Of a stretch of DNA of 64,000 bases, positions 47,268 to 59,564 are shown one piece after another. Made by a program: the position numbers and the translations under genes. The notes under the pieces are model-generated. The model searched no databases, was not told where the DNA came from, and saw only the letters and a list, made by a program, of their open reading frames with translations. How positions within the stretch are numbered: position 1 is the stretch's first letter; each line of letters begins with the position of its first letter. This DNA comes from Leptospira stimsonii (GTDB taxonomy: Bacteria; Spirochaetota; Leptospiria; Leptospirales; Leptospiraceae). The DNA lies in NCBI RefSeq assembly GCF_003545885.1, contig NZ_QHCT01000003.1, forward strand, positions 124,001 to 188,000, given 5' to 3'.

Positions 47268-49361
47268 TCAAGGATTTCCATTTACGCAAAGAGCGTAGTA
47301 AGAATAGCCGTCGTTTGAAATATTCTTGTTGTTAATGAAGACTCTCGCTCCGAAACTTCGAATCACGAACGCATAGAGGCTGTTCACTCGATTCGTCGTA
47401 GCGCTCCAATATCTTTGATTGGAGGCGTTACTTGGGAAATTTGGAAAACTCGCAGGTGCGAAAAAAGTATAACCGGATGTCGCGGATGGAAAGGTAATCA
47501 ATGAATTCAGGTCGTCCATAGTAGCGAGCCTCCACGCTTTTAATCCCGCATAACCTTGTTTGGTATTTCTTTCATTTAAGGAACTACAACTGGATAATGC
47601 ACTCGACCAATTTACCTCAGTAGGAGTTCCCGCGCAAGTGGTCCCGTTCCATTCCATCCCTTGCACACAACTTCTCCAAGTAAGGCCGCTTGTCGAATCT
47701 ACACTCACCGGATCGTTTGTAAAACCGCTCAGAAAGAGAGGAATTGAAATGGATTGGAGAGAAGGAGTCGCCGAGAACGCACCGTCCTGCCCGGTTCCAC
47801 TACACGCGATTCCCGCGCCTCCAGAATCATAACAGTCCGGCTGGTTGGAATCGATGATGTTTCTCAGAGCCACCATTCCTCCTGTCGCAAAAGAAAAATA
47901 AAAATAACCGGTTGCATCCCCGGTCAGAACGTTTCCCGCCACGTCTTTAAAGCCGGCCGCAAGGATCTTTACATTAACCGAACTGAATTCAGGAAGAATC
48001 GAATCCAAGTCGATCTTTACGACCGTCCCGGAAATCCATTGAACTTGCACGCTTGAAGGAAGAACCAATTCTACCGTTGTTAAACCTCCACCGCTTCCGT
48101 AGGTAACCAATGCGTGCACCTCAATCGAAGTGCCGGGTTGCATGGTCTCGCTAAATGTAAGAATCAGGTCTCGATTGAAAACGTCTGTGTCTACTGCTCC
48201 ATTGATCGGTGAGGTGGACGCGAGCGTAGGAGCCGCCGTATCCAAAGTAATATCAAAATTAAAACTCCCTGCCTGATTGGACGCATCCAGCAAGCAAAGC
48301 TTGAAAGAATTACTTCCTTCCAAAAAAGAACCGTCGGGAACCACTGTATCCTGTGTCCCGGGACTCGCCAAGGTCCCGGCGGCAATCGTGACTCCGGGAG
48401 TGACGCTCAAACAATCCGTCGCAGAAGGAACAATATAGAAATCCCCCGAGGAATCCGAAGTCCAATTGATCGAAGTGGAAGAACTTGCGTTCGTGATTCC
48501 ATTCTGAATCGAATTGAGAGTCACGGAAGGCGCCGGGGTCAACGGCAAATTGACGGTGTAAGTTGCAGAAAGTGGTCCTACTAAATTTCCCGCTCGATCC
48601 GAAGCGAGAATTTTAAGGGTGCTCGTTCCACTCCCAATTCCAAGAGAGGTTGGAAAAACAGCTCCGAACACAATTTGCAAGGGATCAAAATCCGTAAGAA
48701 GTGAGAGGGTAGGATCCGATCCATTGATTGAATAGATCAAATCCTTACAACCGGAAATCGAATCCGTACACGTTACACTGATTGTCTGTATGGAAGTGTA
48801 GGTCCCACCGGAAACAGATAAACTCAGAGTTGGGGGAGAATTATCGTAGATCAATGAACTGGATTTCTGACTTATCATTTGAGAATTCTTAATCAAGGCA
48901 ACGTTCAAAGAATTTCCTCCGATATTTACCGGATATGTTCCCGGAATCGGCAAATTGAGATCTAAGTTGGATACTCCGGAAGCAAGCACAACGCTGTATA
49001 AGGGCGGGCTTGCTTGACATCCGGGATCATTCAAACAAACACGGAGCTCCGTGCCGTCGAAGAGGTTCGCAAAGGTAAGATTGATATTGAACCCTTTTTG
49101 TGCGGAAGTCATGGAAGAAGCATAATAAATCCCGTTGTAGAAACTCTTACCACCCGCGAACGTTAAATTCGGAGAATTTGAGGCATTGTCATTGGTGACA
49201 AATGGATTTGAAATATTCGAAAGGGACGTTGGCAAATAATAGAATTTGAATCGATTCGTATCCGCATCTTTTAAGCAGGAAAGAAAGAGAAAACAGAGCA
49301 AAAGAGCAAACAAACCTACTTTGTCTTGTTTGCGCGTAAAATTCCAATGATTCCGCCCCAT
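47268..49361 (-). CDS. large lipoprotein with Ig-like domains and C-terminal DUF1566
   Basis: A 697-residue predicted lipoprotein with signal and lipobox FLFLSC (about residue 30). The middle contains Ig-like and chitobiase-like modules (SIQTISVTCTDSISGCKDLI, then TLASTSPINGAVDTDVFNRD of the SbsA/Big_5 type). The C-terminal about 180 residues are a DUF1566 domain (SGLTWRSCVQGMEW, WRLATMDDLNSLI, YWSATT, ALCVNG). I chose the ATG at 49361 with GGGGG upstream. It is the first of the DUF1566 pair. Such a multi-domain surface lipoprotein suggests adhesion, but no ligand can be inferred. Confidence 0.82.
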   Translation of the reverse strand: MGRNHWNFTRKQDKVGLFALLLCFLFLSCLKDADTNRFKFYYLPTSLSNISNPFVTNDNASNSPNLTFAGGKSFYNGIYYASSMTSAQKGFNINLTFANLFDGTELRVCLNDPGCQASPPLYSVVLASGVSNLDLNLPIPGTYPVNIGGNSLNVALIKNSQMISQKSSSLIYDNSPPTLSLSVSGGTYTSIQTISVTCTDSISGCKDLIYSINGSDPTLSLLTDFDPLQIVFGAVFPTSLGIGSGTSTLKILASDRAGNLVGPLSATYTVNLPLTPAPSVTLNSIQNGITNASSSTSINWTSDSSGDFYIVPSATDCLSVTPGVTIAAGTLASPGTQDTVVPDGSFLEGSNSFKLCLLDASNQAGSFNFDITLDTAAPTLASTSPINGAVDTDVFNRDLILTFSETMQPGTSIEVHALVTYGSGGGLTTVELVLPSSVQVQWISGTVVKIDLDSILPEFSSVNVKILAAGFKDVAGNVLTGDATGYFYFSFATGGMVALRNIIDSNQPDCYDSGGAGIACSGTGQDGAFSATPSLQSISIPLFLSGFTNDPVSVDSTSGLTWRSCVQGMEWNGTTCAGTPTEVNWSSALSSCSSLNERNTKQGYAGLKAWRLATMDDLNSLITFPSATSGYTFFAPASFPNFPSNASNQRYWSATTNRVNSLYAFVIRSFGARVFINNKNISNDGYSYYALCVNGNP

Positions 49362-49928
49362 AGTTTGGCCCCCAAAAGAACGCAATCATACAGCAAAGTT
49401 TGTACTGATTCTTCTTGGATTATAAAAAGGAAAAATTTTAAACGCAAAAAATCTCAAATAAATTGTTAATCGAAGTTTATTTCCACTTTCACTAGGAATC
49501 GTTCGCCCGTGAAATTTCAGCTTAAAAGACGAATCATCAAACTTCATGTTCGAAATTTATTATTTCCTTTTTTAGTTACGAATGCATGGAAAAATTCTTT
49601 AAAGCAATTTATCGTTTTCAGGAAAGACTTTCAATAAGACAAAACTTCTATACGCGATCAAATTTACTGAATTATAATTCTAACAAAAGCAACAACCTAT
49701 TTATATAATCGAACTGCCAGTTGGTGGTAAATTAATTGCAAATTTAAACTCACCTCAAACAAGTTGTTTTCAATCAATGAAACGAAAAACGTACGACACT
49801 TGCATAACCTATAGAACCATAGACTCGTTTTATAATAAGATTGTTAATATATTATTTGATTCGATTTCCCTTGGAATTCCAAAAGCAATTTGAGCGAAAC
49901 ACTTTGAAAGAATGCATTATGGAAAGTT
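49362..49928. promoter_or_regulatory. AT-rich divergent region upstream of the AraC gene
   Basis: This 567-base region between divergent genes is strongly AT-rich with no gene. The perfect 12-base palindrome TTGGAATTCCAA at 49871-49882, 47 bases before the AraC ATG, is a candidate regulator site. A GGAAAG lies just two bases before the ATG, so translation initiation may be weak. Confidence 0.35.
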
Positions 49929-51572
49929 ATGATTTTTGATTTTGATAAAGTTATCATTCACCTAAACCAACTTGGAATTTACTTCGGATTTTTGATCGGC
50001 CTCTGGAAGCTATCTCGGTTCAAAAAGAACCGAATGAACGTATTCTACGGAATTACTTTCATTTGTATAGGTAGCCTCTTCCTTTATATAGGCGGAGACA
50101 GCGTTTTTTATCTTCTTGAGTCCGATACCGGTATCCATTACGATTGGTCTCTCCCCTTCTACGGCCTGATCATCTATTCTTGTTTGATGTGTAGGTCTTT
50201 GATGCGCAAATCGATCAGTTTAGAACTCCGTAATAACGACGTGGGAATCAACCTCCTGTTCACGTTTACGATTAACCTTGTTCTTTCTTTCATTTTTCGC
50301 GACGAGGTTACCCTTAAGATAGCCGGAAATTTAATCAGTATTGCGATCACCTCCTATACATTTGCGGAAATTACGACTTCGATTCACACAAGGAGATTTC
50401 CAAAAAAATATTATCAACTAATAGTGTTGTCATTATTTATGACCTTCGCTCTTGCTTTAGATACGATCGCCATTTTAAAAAGCGATCTTCGTTATCATTT
50501 GATACCGAGCCTAATCCCGGCTCTTCTGCTCGTTTACTTAAATTTGCTCGAAATCTATACCACTGTAATCGCCGATAAGAAAACACTGAATTCTCTTTCG
50601 ACCGAAGAACGATTGTTCGAAAGGGAAGGAAGCGCGACTCTAATTCAGAAAGAAGGCAATCGAAAAATAATTGATTCTTCCAATCACAAGGGATTGTTAA
50701 AGGAAGAACAACTTGCGCGAATTGAAGAGAGGCTGATTTTTTTTATGGAAGAAAAACGCTTCTTGGACGAAGAGCTTCGCCTTCCAGATCTTTCGGCTTT
50801 CTTGGGCATTTCATTACATCACGCGTCATTGTATCTGAATCAATATCGGAAAACGAGTTTTACGGATTTTATCAATCAAAAACGAATTGAGGAAGCAAAG
50901 CGACTGATTTTGGAAGAAACAAACAAAAATCTAATCGATATCGGATTAGCTTGCGGATTCAATTCTTATTCTCCGTTTCATAGGGCCTGTATTCGTTTTA
51001 CAGGTTATTCTCCTAAGGATCTGAGAAATCTGGTTTTGAAGAAAGAAGCCCCTAAGTCGCCTCTCGTTCCCGAAATCGAACAAAAATTGCGCAAAAGAAA
51101 AGGAAGCGTGATTCTGATTCAGAAAGAAGGCACTCAAAAAATAGTCGATTCTTCCAACCACAAAGGTCTGTTAAAGGAAGAACAACTGGCACGAATCGAA
51201 AAGAGGCTGATTTTCTTTTTGGAAGAAAAACGTTTCTTGGACGAAGAGCTTCGCCTACCTGATCTTTCGGCTTACTTGGGCATTTCGTTGCATCAAGCGT
51301 CATTGTATCTGAATCAATATCGGAACACAAGTTTTACGGATTTTATCAATCAAAAACGGATTGAAGAAGCAAAACTGCTAATTTTAGAAGAAGCGAACAA
51401 AAATTTAATCGATATCGGTTTAGAATGCGGATTCAATTCCTATTCTGCATTTCACAAAGCCTGTATTCGTTTTACGGGTTATTCTCCCAAGGATTTGAGA
51501 AATCTGGTTTTAAAAAAGGAAGCCCCTAAGTCGCCTCTCGTTCCCGAAATCGGAGAACGAAGAACGACTTAA
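49929..51572 (+). CDS. seven-TM AraC-type regulator with duplicated DNA-binding module
   Basis: A 547-residue protein. The first ~215 residues hold about seven membrane helices, resembling the 7TM sensor domains found in Leptospira AraC proteins. Two nearly identical AraC-type modules follow, at about residues 234-383 and 392-541. Each has both HTHs: one around LRLPDLSAFLGISLHHASLY, the other around NLIDIGLACGFNSYSPFHRA, and ends with FTGYSPKDLRNL. By eye only about 15 of 150 residues differ. The coding repeats are exactly 474 bases apart (50628 and 51102), so the duplication is recent and in frame. AraC proteins usually bind as dimers, so one chain may bind a double site. It is convergent with clpB. 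Confidence 0.85.
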   Translation: MIFDFDKVIIHLNQLGIYFGFLIGLWKLSRFKKNRMNVFYGITFICIGSLFLYIGGDSVFYLLESDTGIHYDWSLPFYGLIIYSCLMCRSLMRKSISLELRNNDVGINLLFTFTINLVLSFIFRDEVTLKIAGNLISIAITSYTFAEITTSIHTRRFPKKYYQLIVLSLFMTFALALDTIAILKSDLRYHLIPSLIPALLLVYLNLLEIYTTVIADKKTLNSLSTEERLFEREGSATLIQKEGNRKIIDSSNHKGLLKEEQLARIEERLIFFMEEKRFLDEELRLPDLSAFLGISLHHASLYLNQYRKTSFTDFINQKRIEEAKRLILEETNKNLIDIGLACGFNSYSPFHRACIRFTGYSPKDLRNLVLKKEAPKSPLVPEIEQKLRKRKGSVILIQKEGTQKIVDSSNHKGLLKEEQLARIEKRLIFFLEEKRFLDEELRLPDLSAYLGISLHQASLYLNQYRNTSFTDFINQKRIEEAKLLILEEANKNLIDIGLECGFNSYSAFHKACIRFTGYSPKDLRNLVLKKEAPKSPLVPEIGERRTT

Positions 51573-51575
51573 GGA
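50628..51575. repeat. 474-bp in-frame tandem duplication in the AraC gene
   Basis: GGAAGCG at 50628 recurs at 51102, and the CTCTCGTTCCCGAAATCG at 51061 recurs at 51535; both are 474 bases (158 codons) apart. The two copies differ by scattered substitutions, with no internal gap that I noticed. Copy one runs to about 51101 and copy two to about 51560. Confidence 0.9.
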
Positions 51576-51586
51576 CCGATTCTAGT

Positions 51587-54163
51587 TTAGATTATGGTGA
51601 CTTTCGAGTTCTTATAATCTACGTTCACTTTTTGTCCTTCGGAGAATTTTCCATCCAGGATATAACGGCTGAGCACGTTTCCGACTTCCCTTTGGATTAG
51701 TCTCTTCAGCGGTCTCGCTCCGTATTCCGGATCGAAGCCGGCTTTGGAGACGTAGTCTTTCAAGTCTTTCGTAAACTCTACGTTGAGGCCGTTTTCTTTC
51801 GCCTTTTGTTTTAGAATTTCCAACTGAATTTCCGCGATCTTATGGATCACGGAATCCGTAATCGAATGGAAGAGAATCACTTCGTCGAGTCGGTTTAAGA
51901 ACTCCGGTTTGAATTGTTTTTTCAATCTTTGTTCCACGAGCCTTTCTTTCTCTTCCGATGTGTATTCGGCGGAACCTAGGATATCCGATCCGATATTGGA
52001 AGTGAGAATGATCAACGTGTTCTTAAAATCTACGTTACGCCCCTTTCCGTCGGTCAGACGTCCTTCATCCAGGATTTGTAAGAATATGTTAAAAACCTCA
52101 GGATTGGCTTTTTCGATCTCATCAAAGAGAATCAAAGAATACGGTCTTCTTCTCACTGCTTCTGTGAGTTGTCCGCCTTCATCGTAACCTACGTAACCGG
52201 GCGGAGCTCCGATCAGCCTTGCGACGGAATGAGCTTCCATATATTCGCTCATATCAATTCGGTGCATCGCGTTCGGATCGTCGAACATGAATTCAGCGAG
52301 GGCCTTTGCCGTTTCCGTCTTTCCGACTCCGGTTGGTCCGAGGAACAAAAAGGTTCCGATGGGACGGTTCGGATCCGCTATTCCTGCCCGGGATCTTTGT
52401 ACGGCTTCGGAGACAAGTTTGAGCGCGTGGTCTTGGCCGATCACTTTCGCTTTGAGAGCATCCTCCATCAAAAGAAGTTTCGCCCTTTCTCCTTGTAACA
52501 TCTTGGAAACGGGAATTCCGGTCCAACGCGAGACGATGTTTGCGATATCCTCTTCCGAGACTTCTTCCTTGAGAAGCCTGGAGGTCGCGGACTGTTTTTT
52601 CAATTCTTCGTTTGCGACCTCGAATTCTTTTTGAAGATCCACGAGTTTTCCGTAACGAATCTCAGCGACTCGATTGATTTCCCCTCTTCTTTCTGCTTCG
52701 GCCTCGAGGTTTTTGTATTTTTCAATCTCTTCCTTGATTTGTTTCAATCGGGAGATTTTTGTTTTTTCCAAATCCCATCTCGCTTTCAAAGTCTGGAAGT
52801 TTTGTTCGTGCTCGGAGAGTTCTTTCTCCAAATTCTTCAGACGATCTTTGGAAGCGGTGTCTTGTTCCTTTTTTAAGGCTTCTCTTTCGATTTTGAGCGA
52901 TTGTATCCGCTTGCTCGCGCGATCCAATTCCTCCGGCATGGAATCGATCTCGATTCTCATCTTGGAAGAAGCTTCGTCGATAAGATCCACCGCTTTGTCG
53001 GGAAGAAAACGATCCGTGATATAACGGTTCGAAAGTGTTGCCGCCGCGATCAATGCGGAATCGGTGATACGAATCCCATGATGCAATTCGTAGCGACCTT
53101 TGAGTCCGCGAAGAATCGTTACGGTCTCTTCCACGGACGGTTCCTTTACCATAACCGGCTGAAATCTTCTTTCTAAGGCCGCGTCCTTTTCGATATACTT
53201 CTGGTATTCTTTGAGAGTTGTCGCTCCGATACACCGTAATTCTCCTCGAGCAAGCATCGGTTTGAGCATATTAGAAGCATCTAATGCTCCTTCGGTCGCG
53301 CCGGCACCTACGAGAGTATGAATCTCGTCAATGAAAAGGATCACTTCTCCGTCACTCGCCTTTACTTCGTCCAGGAGCGCCTTCAAACGATCTTCGAATT
53401 CTCCTCTGTATTTCGCCCCAGCGATCATAGAACCGAGATCTAACGTATAGATGATCTTATTCTGGATACCTTCCGGAACTTCTCCTTGTACGATCTTATT
53501 TGCAAGACCTTCTACGATCGCGGTTTTTCCCACACCTGGTTCTCCGATAAGAACCGGATTGTTTTTCGTTCTTCTCGAAAGAACTTGGATGGTTCTTCGA
53601 ATTTCTTCATCCCTTCCTATTACGGGATCGAGTTTTCCTTGTTTGGATAACTCATTTAGATTTTTTGCATATTTCGCAAGTGCGTCCGTCTTGCTTTCCG
53701 GTGAATCGTCCATGATGGTTTTTCCTTTTCGATTTTCCAAAGTGATTTTGAGTAATTTAGAATATTCTAATCCGAGTCGGAGAAATTCCTCTTTGAGAGG
53801 TCCGGTCCCATTCTTCATAAGTCCGAGAAGAATATGATCGGTGGATAAATACTCGTCTTTGAGTTCTTTTCTTAAGTCATCCGCGGCTTTCAAAAGCGCT
53901 ACCGCGGATCTGGAAAATCCTACGTCCGCCTGAGCGCCTCCTACCTTCGGAAGTTTTTGCACGGATTCTTCGGCCTTTTTTAAGAATGCAGTCGGATTCA
54001 GACCGAGCTTCGAAATCAAAAGAGGAGCCAGTCCGTCCGATTGACCGACGACTTCTCGGATGATATGTTCTTCGCTAATTTCCGGATTTTTCGAATTTTC
54101 AGTCAGAGACTGCGCGTCTTTCAGGGCTTCATTGAGTTTTGTTGTTAGCTTATCTAATTTCAT
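51587..54163 (-). CDS. clpB: ATP-dependent chaperone ClpB (disaggregase)
   Basis: An 858-residue Hsp100 chaperone with Hsp70, which pulls apart aggregated proteins. The N-terminal Clp-N domain (residues about 1-145), first AAA module with Walker [14 protein letters not shown], a long coiled-coil middle domain (about 400-520; [19 protein letters not shown]), and second AAA module with [16 protein letters not shown] are all present, and the length is standard. In Leptospira ClpB is linked to stress and virulence. A candidate promoter, TTGCAG and TAGATA with an 18-base spacer, lies at 54189-54218, then AAAGGAAGA. A 149-bp element lies further upstream. Confidence 0.97.
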   Translation of the reverse strand: MKLDKLTTKLNEALKDAQSLTENSKNPEISEEHIIREVVGQSDGLAPLLISKLGLNPTAFLKKAEESVQKLPKVGGAQADVGFSRSAVALLKAADDLRKELKDEYLSTDHILLGLMKNGTGPLKEEFLRLGLEYSKLLKITLENRKGKTIMDDSPESKTDALAKYAKNLNELSKQGKLDPVIGRDEEIRRTIQVLSRRTKNNPVLIGEPGVGKTAIVEGLANKIVQGEVPEGIQNKIIYTLDLGSMIAGAKYRGEFEDRLKALLDEVKASDGEVILFIDEIHTLVGAGATEGALDASNMLKPMLARGELRCIGATTLKEYQKYIEKDAALERRFQPVMVKEPSVEETVTILRGLKGRYELHHGIRITDSALIAAATLSNRYITDRFLPDKAVDLIDEASSKMRIEIDSMPEELDRASKRIQSLKIEREALKKEQDTASKDRLKNLEKELSEHEQNFQTLKARWDLEKTKISRLKQIKEEIEKYKNLEAEAERRGEINRVAEIRYGKLVDLQKEFEVANEELKKQSATSRLLKEEVSEEDIANIVSRWTGIPVSKMLQGERAKLLLMEDALKAKVIGQDHALKLVSEAVQRSRAGIADPNRPIGTFLFLGPTGVGKTETAKALAEFMFDDPNAMHRIDMSEYMEAHSVARLIGAPPGYVGYDEGGQLTEAVRRRPYSLILFDEIEKANPEVFNIFLQILDEGRLTDGKGRNVDFKNTLIILTSNIGSDILGSAEYTSEEKERLVEQRLKKQFKPEFLNRLDEVILFHSITDSVIHKIAEIQLEILKQKAKENGLNVEFTKDLKDYVSKAGFDPEYGARPLKRLIQREVGNVLSRYILDGKFSEGQKVNVDYKNSKVTII

Positions 54164-54188
54164 CGAATTCTTCCTTTTGACGATTCCT

Positions 54189-54218
54189 TATCTAAAAGTG
54201 AGAAAACGGATTCTGCAA
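54189..54218 (-). promoter_or_regulatory. candidate sigma-70 promoter for clpB
   Basis: On the minus strand TTGCAG (54218-54213) and TAGATA (54194-54189) are separated by 18 bases. The -10 is about 25 bases before the ATG, so the leader would be short. No CIRCE-type inverted repeat was seen. Confidence 0.3.
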
Positions 54219-54238
54219 GATCCGAACCTTTTTGTTTT

Positions 54239-54387
54239 GGAGGAACTCCGACAGGGAAACTTTGCGCTTGCAAAAAGGTATTTTCTCTGATAGAGAAAAT
54301 CTACCGAGTTTTCCCACCACCACACCCCACCACCCAAGATCAGGGTGGGGCGCGCGACTTTTCACGGAAGATCGTCGTTTCTCCGAC
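54239..54387. repeat. 149-bp palindrome-bounded element (third copy)
   Basis: A single copy bounded by GGAGGAACTCCGAC (54239-54252) and GTCGTTTCTCCGAC (54374-54387). Inside, TCTGATAGAGA, a C-rich block with CCACCC-AAGATCA-GGGTGG, and CGCGCGACTTTTCACGGAAG match the copies at 41974-42285. It fills the gap between clpB and the transporter gene. The outer palindromes are imperfect. Confidence 0.85.
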
Positions 54388-54641
54388 GAGCGGATCTTGA
54401 AATTCGGGATATTCCCGGATAGGTCTCAGATCCGCACGGGTCTTCTACACTTCTTTTCCTTTTAGACTGGGTTCCTTGTCAGAATATCAATTTTTTCTGC
54501 CATATTGACATTTATCAATGGTACGGTTTCGACCACACAAACAATCCAGCCCTTTCCTTCTTATGTCCCCTTTTTTATCGAAATCTCCGCTTTTCTTTTG
54601 ACATTGGGAGGTTTGGCGTACGTTTTGCAAGAACCAAGAGC
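54388..54641. other. remaining gap before the NSS transporter gene
   Basis: No gene is seen. A TTGACA-like site lies near 54507 (TATTGACATTTATC) and 54598 (TTTTGACATTGGG), the second with TTTTGC spacing that could give a promoter for the transporter unit. Sequence is otherwise unremarkable. Confidence 0.3.
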
Positions 54642-56234
54642 ATGAGCAAGGAACCTCCAAAAGAAAGCTGGAAATCCAGAACCGGACTTATTCTTACCGT
54701 CGCGAGCGGAGCGATCGGTCTCGGAAATTTCATTCGTTTCCCAGGACAAGCGGTCGCAAACGGCGGAGGAGCCTTTATGGTTCCTTATATTATCAGCTTT
54801 ATTCTGGTCGGTATTCCTGTTTGTATCACCGAGTGGATCATGGGGAGAATGGGCGGTCGAACCGGTCATAGCGCCCCCTTCCTCTTCAAAAGTTTTCTCT
54901 CGGGTTTTCCCTTAAGAATCGTCGGTGCCATCGGCGTTACCGTTCCCATTCTCATCTATGTATATTACGTTTTTATTGAGGCATGGTGCCTCGCCTACTC
55001 CTTCGAATTTTTAACCGGTCAGATTCAATTTAACACGAACGGTCAAACTCCTCAACCGGAAATCATCAAGGCCGCAGGAAGTTATTTCTTGGATCTGACG
55101 GGGGCTCGTCAGAACGGGGACGCGATTTCCGGTAAAATTTTTTACGCGACTCTCGCCTGCTTTGCGTTAAACTTCGCGCTCGTCTATCGGGGAATTTCCA
55201 AAGGGATCGAATCCTTTGCAAAGATAGCGGTTCCTCTGATGTTAGTTTCCTCCGCAGTCATTTTGGTTCGAGTGCTTACGTTAGACAATATCGACCTTGG
55301 TCTTGGTAAAATGTGGAATCCGGATTGGTCCGCGCTTCTTCGATCCGAGGTTTGGATCGCGGCGGCAGGCCAGATCTTTTTTACACTCTCCGCGGGTTTT
55401 GGAATCGCTCTCGTTTTTTCGAGTTACCTCAAACGGGATAACGACGTCGTTCTTTCTTCCCTTTCCGCCGCTTCATTAAACGAATTCGTAGAAGTTGCGA
55501 TCGGCGGTATGATCACGATCCCCGTCGCCTATCTCTTCTTAGGCGGTTCTATCAGCGAATTCGGAACGTTCGGAATGGGCTTTATCGCGCTTCCTTCTGT
55601 CTTCTCCATGATGCCCGGCGGTCAGTTTTTCGGTGCGATCTGGTTCTTTGTCCTTTTTCTGGCGGCCATCACTTCTTCGGTTACGATGCTCCAGCCTGGA
55701 ATCATCTTCTTGGAAGAATCCTTCGGTCTCAAGAGACAGGTTTCCAGTATCATCCTCTTCGTTTTTACCGGTAGCCTTTGTTTTCCGATTCTCTACTTCA
55801 ACCAAAACTTTCAGGCCTTGGAACTCGCAGACTTTTGGATCGGAACGGTCTTGATTTTTATTCTCGCGAGTATTCAAATTTTCTTATTCGGTTGGAAAGT
55901 CGGCGCAAAAAAAGGACTCGAAGACGGCAACGAAGGTTCTCATCTGGAACTTCCGAAATTCTTCTGGTTTGTGATTCAATACATCACCCCCGCGTTTCTC
56001 CTCGTCGTCTTTGTCGCATTTTTGTTTCAGAATCTTCCGAGCTATTTTGAAAGAATGAGCGTGGACGCAATGGTTGCAAAGGCGATCGCAAAAGGAACGT
56101 CCGTGGAAATTGCGAGAATGGGAGCCCTTATTTCTCGTTCCGTGTTTTTCGGAATTTTAATCGTCTTCAGTTTGATCGTCCTTCTCGTTCACTACGCTTT
56201 GATCTATAAGGAAAGGAGTTTGAAAGCGGAATGA
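54642..56234 (+). CDS. sodium-dependent NSS-family transporter
   Basis: A 530-residue inner-membrane transporter of the neurotransmitter:sodium symporter family with about 12 membrane segments. The start has the family motif region [21 protein letters not shown] (TM1, substrate and sodium site), then [13 protein letters not shown]6 includes [18 protein letters not shown], typical of bacterial members that move amino acids such as alanine, leucine or methionine. Its stop overlaps the start of a 42-codon ORF by four bases; in MetP/MetS-type systems the small protein is a needed subunit, so a methionine/alanine carrier is plausible. Confidence 0.9.
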   Translation: MSKEPPKESWKSRTGLILTVASGAIGLGNFIRFPGQAVANGGGAFMVPYIISFILVGIPVCITEWIMGRMGGRTGHSAPFLFKSFLSGFPLRIVGAIGVTVPILIYVYYVFIEAWCLAYSFEFLTGQIQFNTNGQTPQPEIIKAAGSYFLDLTGARQNGDAISGKIFYATLACFALNFALVYRGISKGIESFAKIAVPLMLVSSAVILVRVLTLDNIDLGLGKMWNPDWSALLRSEVWIAAAGQIFFTLSAGFGIALVFSSYLKRDNDVVLSSLSAASLNEFVEVAIGGMITIPVAYLFLGGSISEFGTFGMGFIALPSVFSMMPGGQFFGAIWFFVLFLAAITSSVTMLQPGIIFLEESFGLKRQVSSIILFVFTGSLCFPILYFNQNFQALELADFWIGTVLIFILASIQIFLFGWKVGAKKGLEDGNEGSHLELPKFFWFVIQYITPAFLLVVFVAFLFQNLPSYFERMSVDAMVAKAIAKGTSVEIARMGALISRSVFFGILIVFSLIVLLVHYALIYKERSLKAE

Positions 56235-56355
56235 TTCTTCTTGCACAACTTACGGGTCTAAATCTTCAAGGGACGTTGATCATGTCCCTTTCCTTACTTT
56301 TAGTAACGGGACTTTCCCTTTTTTGTATTTATAAACTTTTTAGAACCAGAAACCA

Positions 56356-56359
<4 letters not shown>
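56231..56359 (+). CDS. small single-TM protein, MetS-like transporter subunit candidate
   Basis: A 42-residue protein ([20 protein letters not shown]... to FRTRNH) with one membrane helix (about residues 14-34). Its ATG overlaps the transporter stop (ATGA) and its stop overlaps the TTG start of the helicase gene (TTGA). Size, single helix, charged tail and position match the MetS-type small subunits of NSS transporters such as MetPS. It is short enough to be missed by default gene finders. The similarity to MetS is by pattern only. Confidence 0.65.
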
Positions 56360-58332
<1,973 letters not shown>

Positions 58333-58368
58333 ATAGAAGAACCATTCTATCCAATGCAGTGCAGAAAT

Positions 58369-59235
58369 ATGAATTCTAAAATCCGATTCTTCTTACTCGT
58401 TCTTTTGCTTTTGACTCCTACTCTTACGATCTTTTCTTTCGAGACCAGAGACTTCACGGACACGGTCATCCATTGGAAGAAAGGAGAAATTCAGAAAATT
58501 CTTAAATTCAAACTTCCGAAACTGACCTACTCTGTGGAAGATCCCGATTTTGGATCGGAGAATACGGCGAGAAATCTCACCGAGGCGAGAAAAAAAGCCG
58601 CGAGCGCGGCGGAAGAAGAATTGAAGAAATATCTTTTTCGAAAGATCGATACTCTGAAATTGGATTCGGAATTTACTCTGAGAGAAAAGATCAAAGAAGA
58701 TTCTATGTTCCGAGAAATCTTCAACCAGATCTATGAGATCGAACCGATTTTGAGCACGGTGAATTTTGTGGAGAATCAGGCGATCGCAAGAGGAACGATC
58801 TTGTTCAAGGGAAAAAGAGGAATTCTAAATTATGTTTTTCTTCCGTATGAAACGGAAACCTTTCCTGAATATCCGGCTCCGACTCTGGCCGCCGATTTTA
58901 CTTCTCTGATCGTGGACGCAAGACATCTTAAAATGGAAACAGCGCTCTTTCCGGAAATTCTTTCGGAAGAAGGGAATAGCCTTTATTCTCCCTATTTCAT
59001 CTCCAAAGAGAACGCAGTGAAAAACGGTTACGTGAGTTATATGAAAACTCCCGAAGAAGCCTTTCGTTCACCGATCGCGGGAATGAAACCTTACTTCGTT
59101 ACTGCGTTAGGCGTTACGGGACATTATCCGGTGAATCCCGTGATCGCAAGTGAAGACGCGCGAAAATTGTTAGCTTCCCCAAAAACAAAGAGCGCACTCA
59201 AGAATTGTAGAGTGATTATCTTAAAGGATAAATGA
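58369..59235 (+). CDS. exported LPP20-like protein
   Basis: A 288-residue protein with a signal peptide ([20 protein letters not shown]...). After a helical region ([20 protein letters not shown]) comes the region [20 protein letters not shown] (about residues 180-200) and [15 protein letters not shown], a pattern I associate with LPP20/FlgT-like lipoproteins, in which the VDAR-type strand is conserved. No lipobox is visible, so it is likely periplasmic. An ATG at 58354 would add five residues. It follows the helicase gene by 36 bases. Confidence 0.7.
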   Translation: MNSKIRFFLLVLLLLTPTLTIFSFETRDFTDTVIHWKKGEIQKILKFKLPKLTYSVEDPDFGSENTARNLTEARKKAASAAEEELKKYLFRKIDTLKLDSEFTLREKIKEDSMFREIFNQIYEIEPILSTVNFVENQAIARGTILFKGKRGILNYVFLPYETETFPEYPAPTLAADFTSLIVDARHLKMETALFPEILSEEGNSLYSPYFISKENAVKNGYVSYMKTPEEAFRSPIAGMKPYFVTALGVTGHYPVNPVIASEDARKLLASPKTKSALKNCRVIILKDK

Positions 59236-59326
59236 GGAAAAACGCGTTTCCCTTTGGACTTTGGTTCGTAAAATCGAATCGTAGAGGAAAAGGGGATCGC
59301 GCGGTAAAGAGTAAAAATTTGGCTTT

Positions 59327-59488
59327 GTAGGAGTTCCGACAGAGCGATTCTATGGAATTTTTTCTTGCGAATATGCAATTTTTCTGATAGAGATGGGCTT
59401 CCCCCGACTTTTTCCCGCGAACCCGCCTCCTCCACCCAATTCAGGGTGGGGCGCGCGACTCTTCACGGAAGAGTCGTAGGAACTACGA
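59327..59488. repeat. 149-bp palindrome-bounded element (fourth copy)
   Basis: Bounded by GTAGGAGTTCCGAC (59327-59340) and TCGTAGGAACTACGA (59474-59488), with starts 149 bases apart. The core again has TTTTTCTGATAGAGA, the C-rich block, CCACCC-AATTCA-GGGTGG and GCGCGCGACTCTTCACGGAAG. It lies between convergent genes. Confidence 0.85.
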
Positions 59489-59564
59489 TAAAATAATTTG
59501 GAAACCGGACGCGGAGATTCTTCTCTAAAAAAATTCTCCTCAGGTTTTTCCTCTCCTTTTTTTT

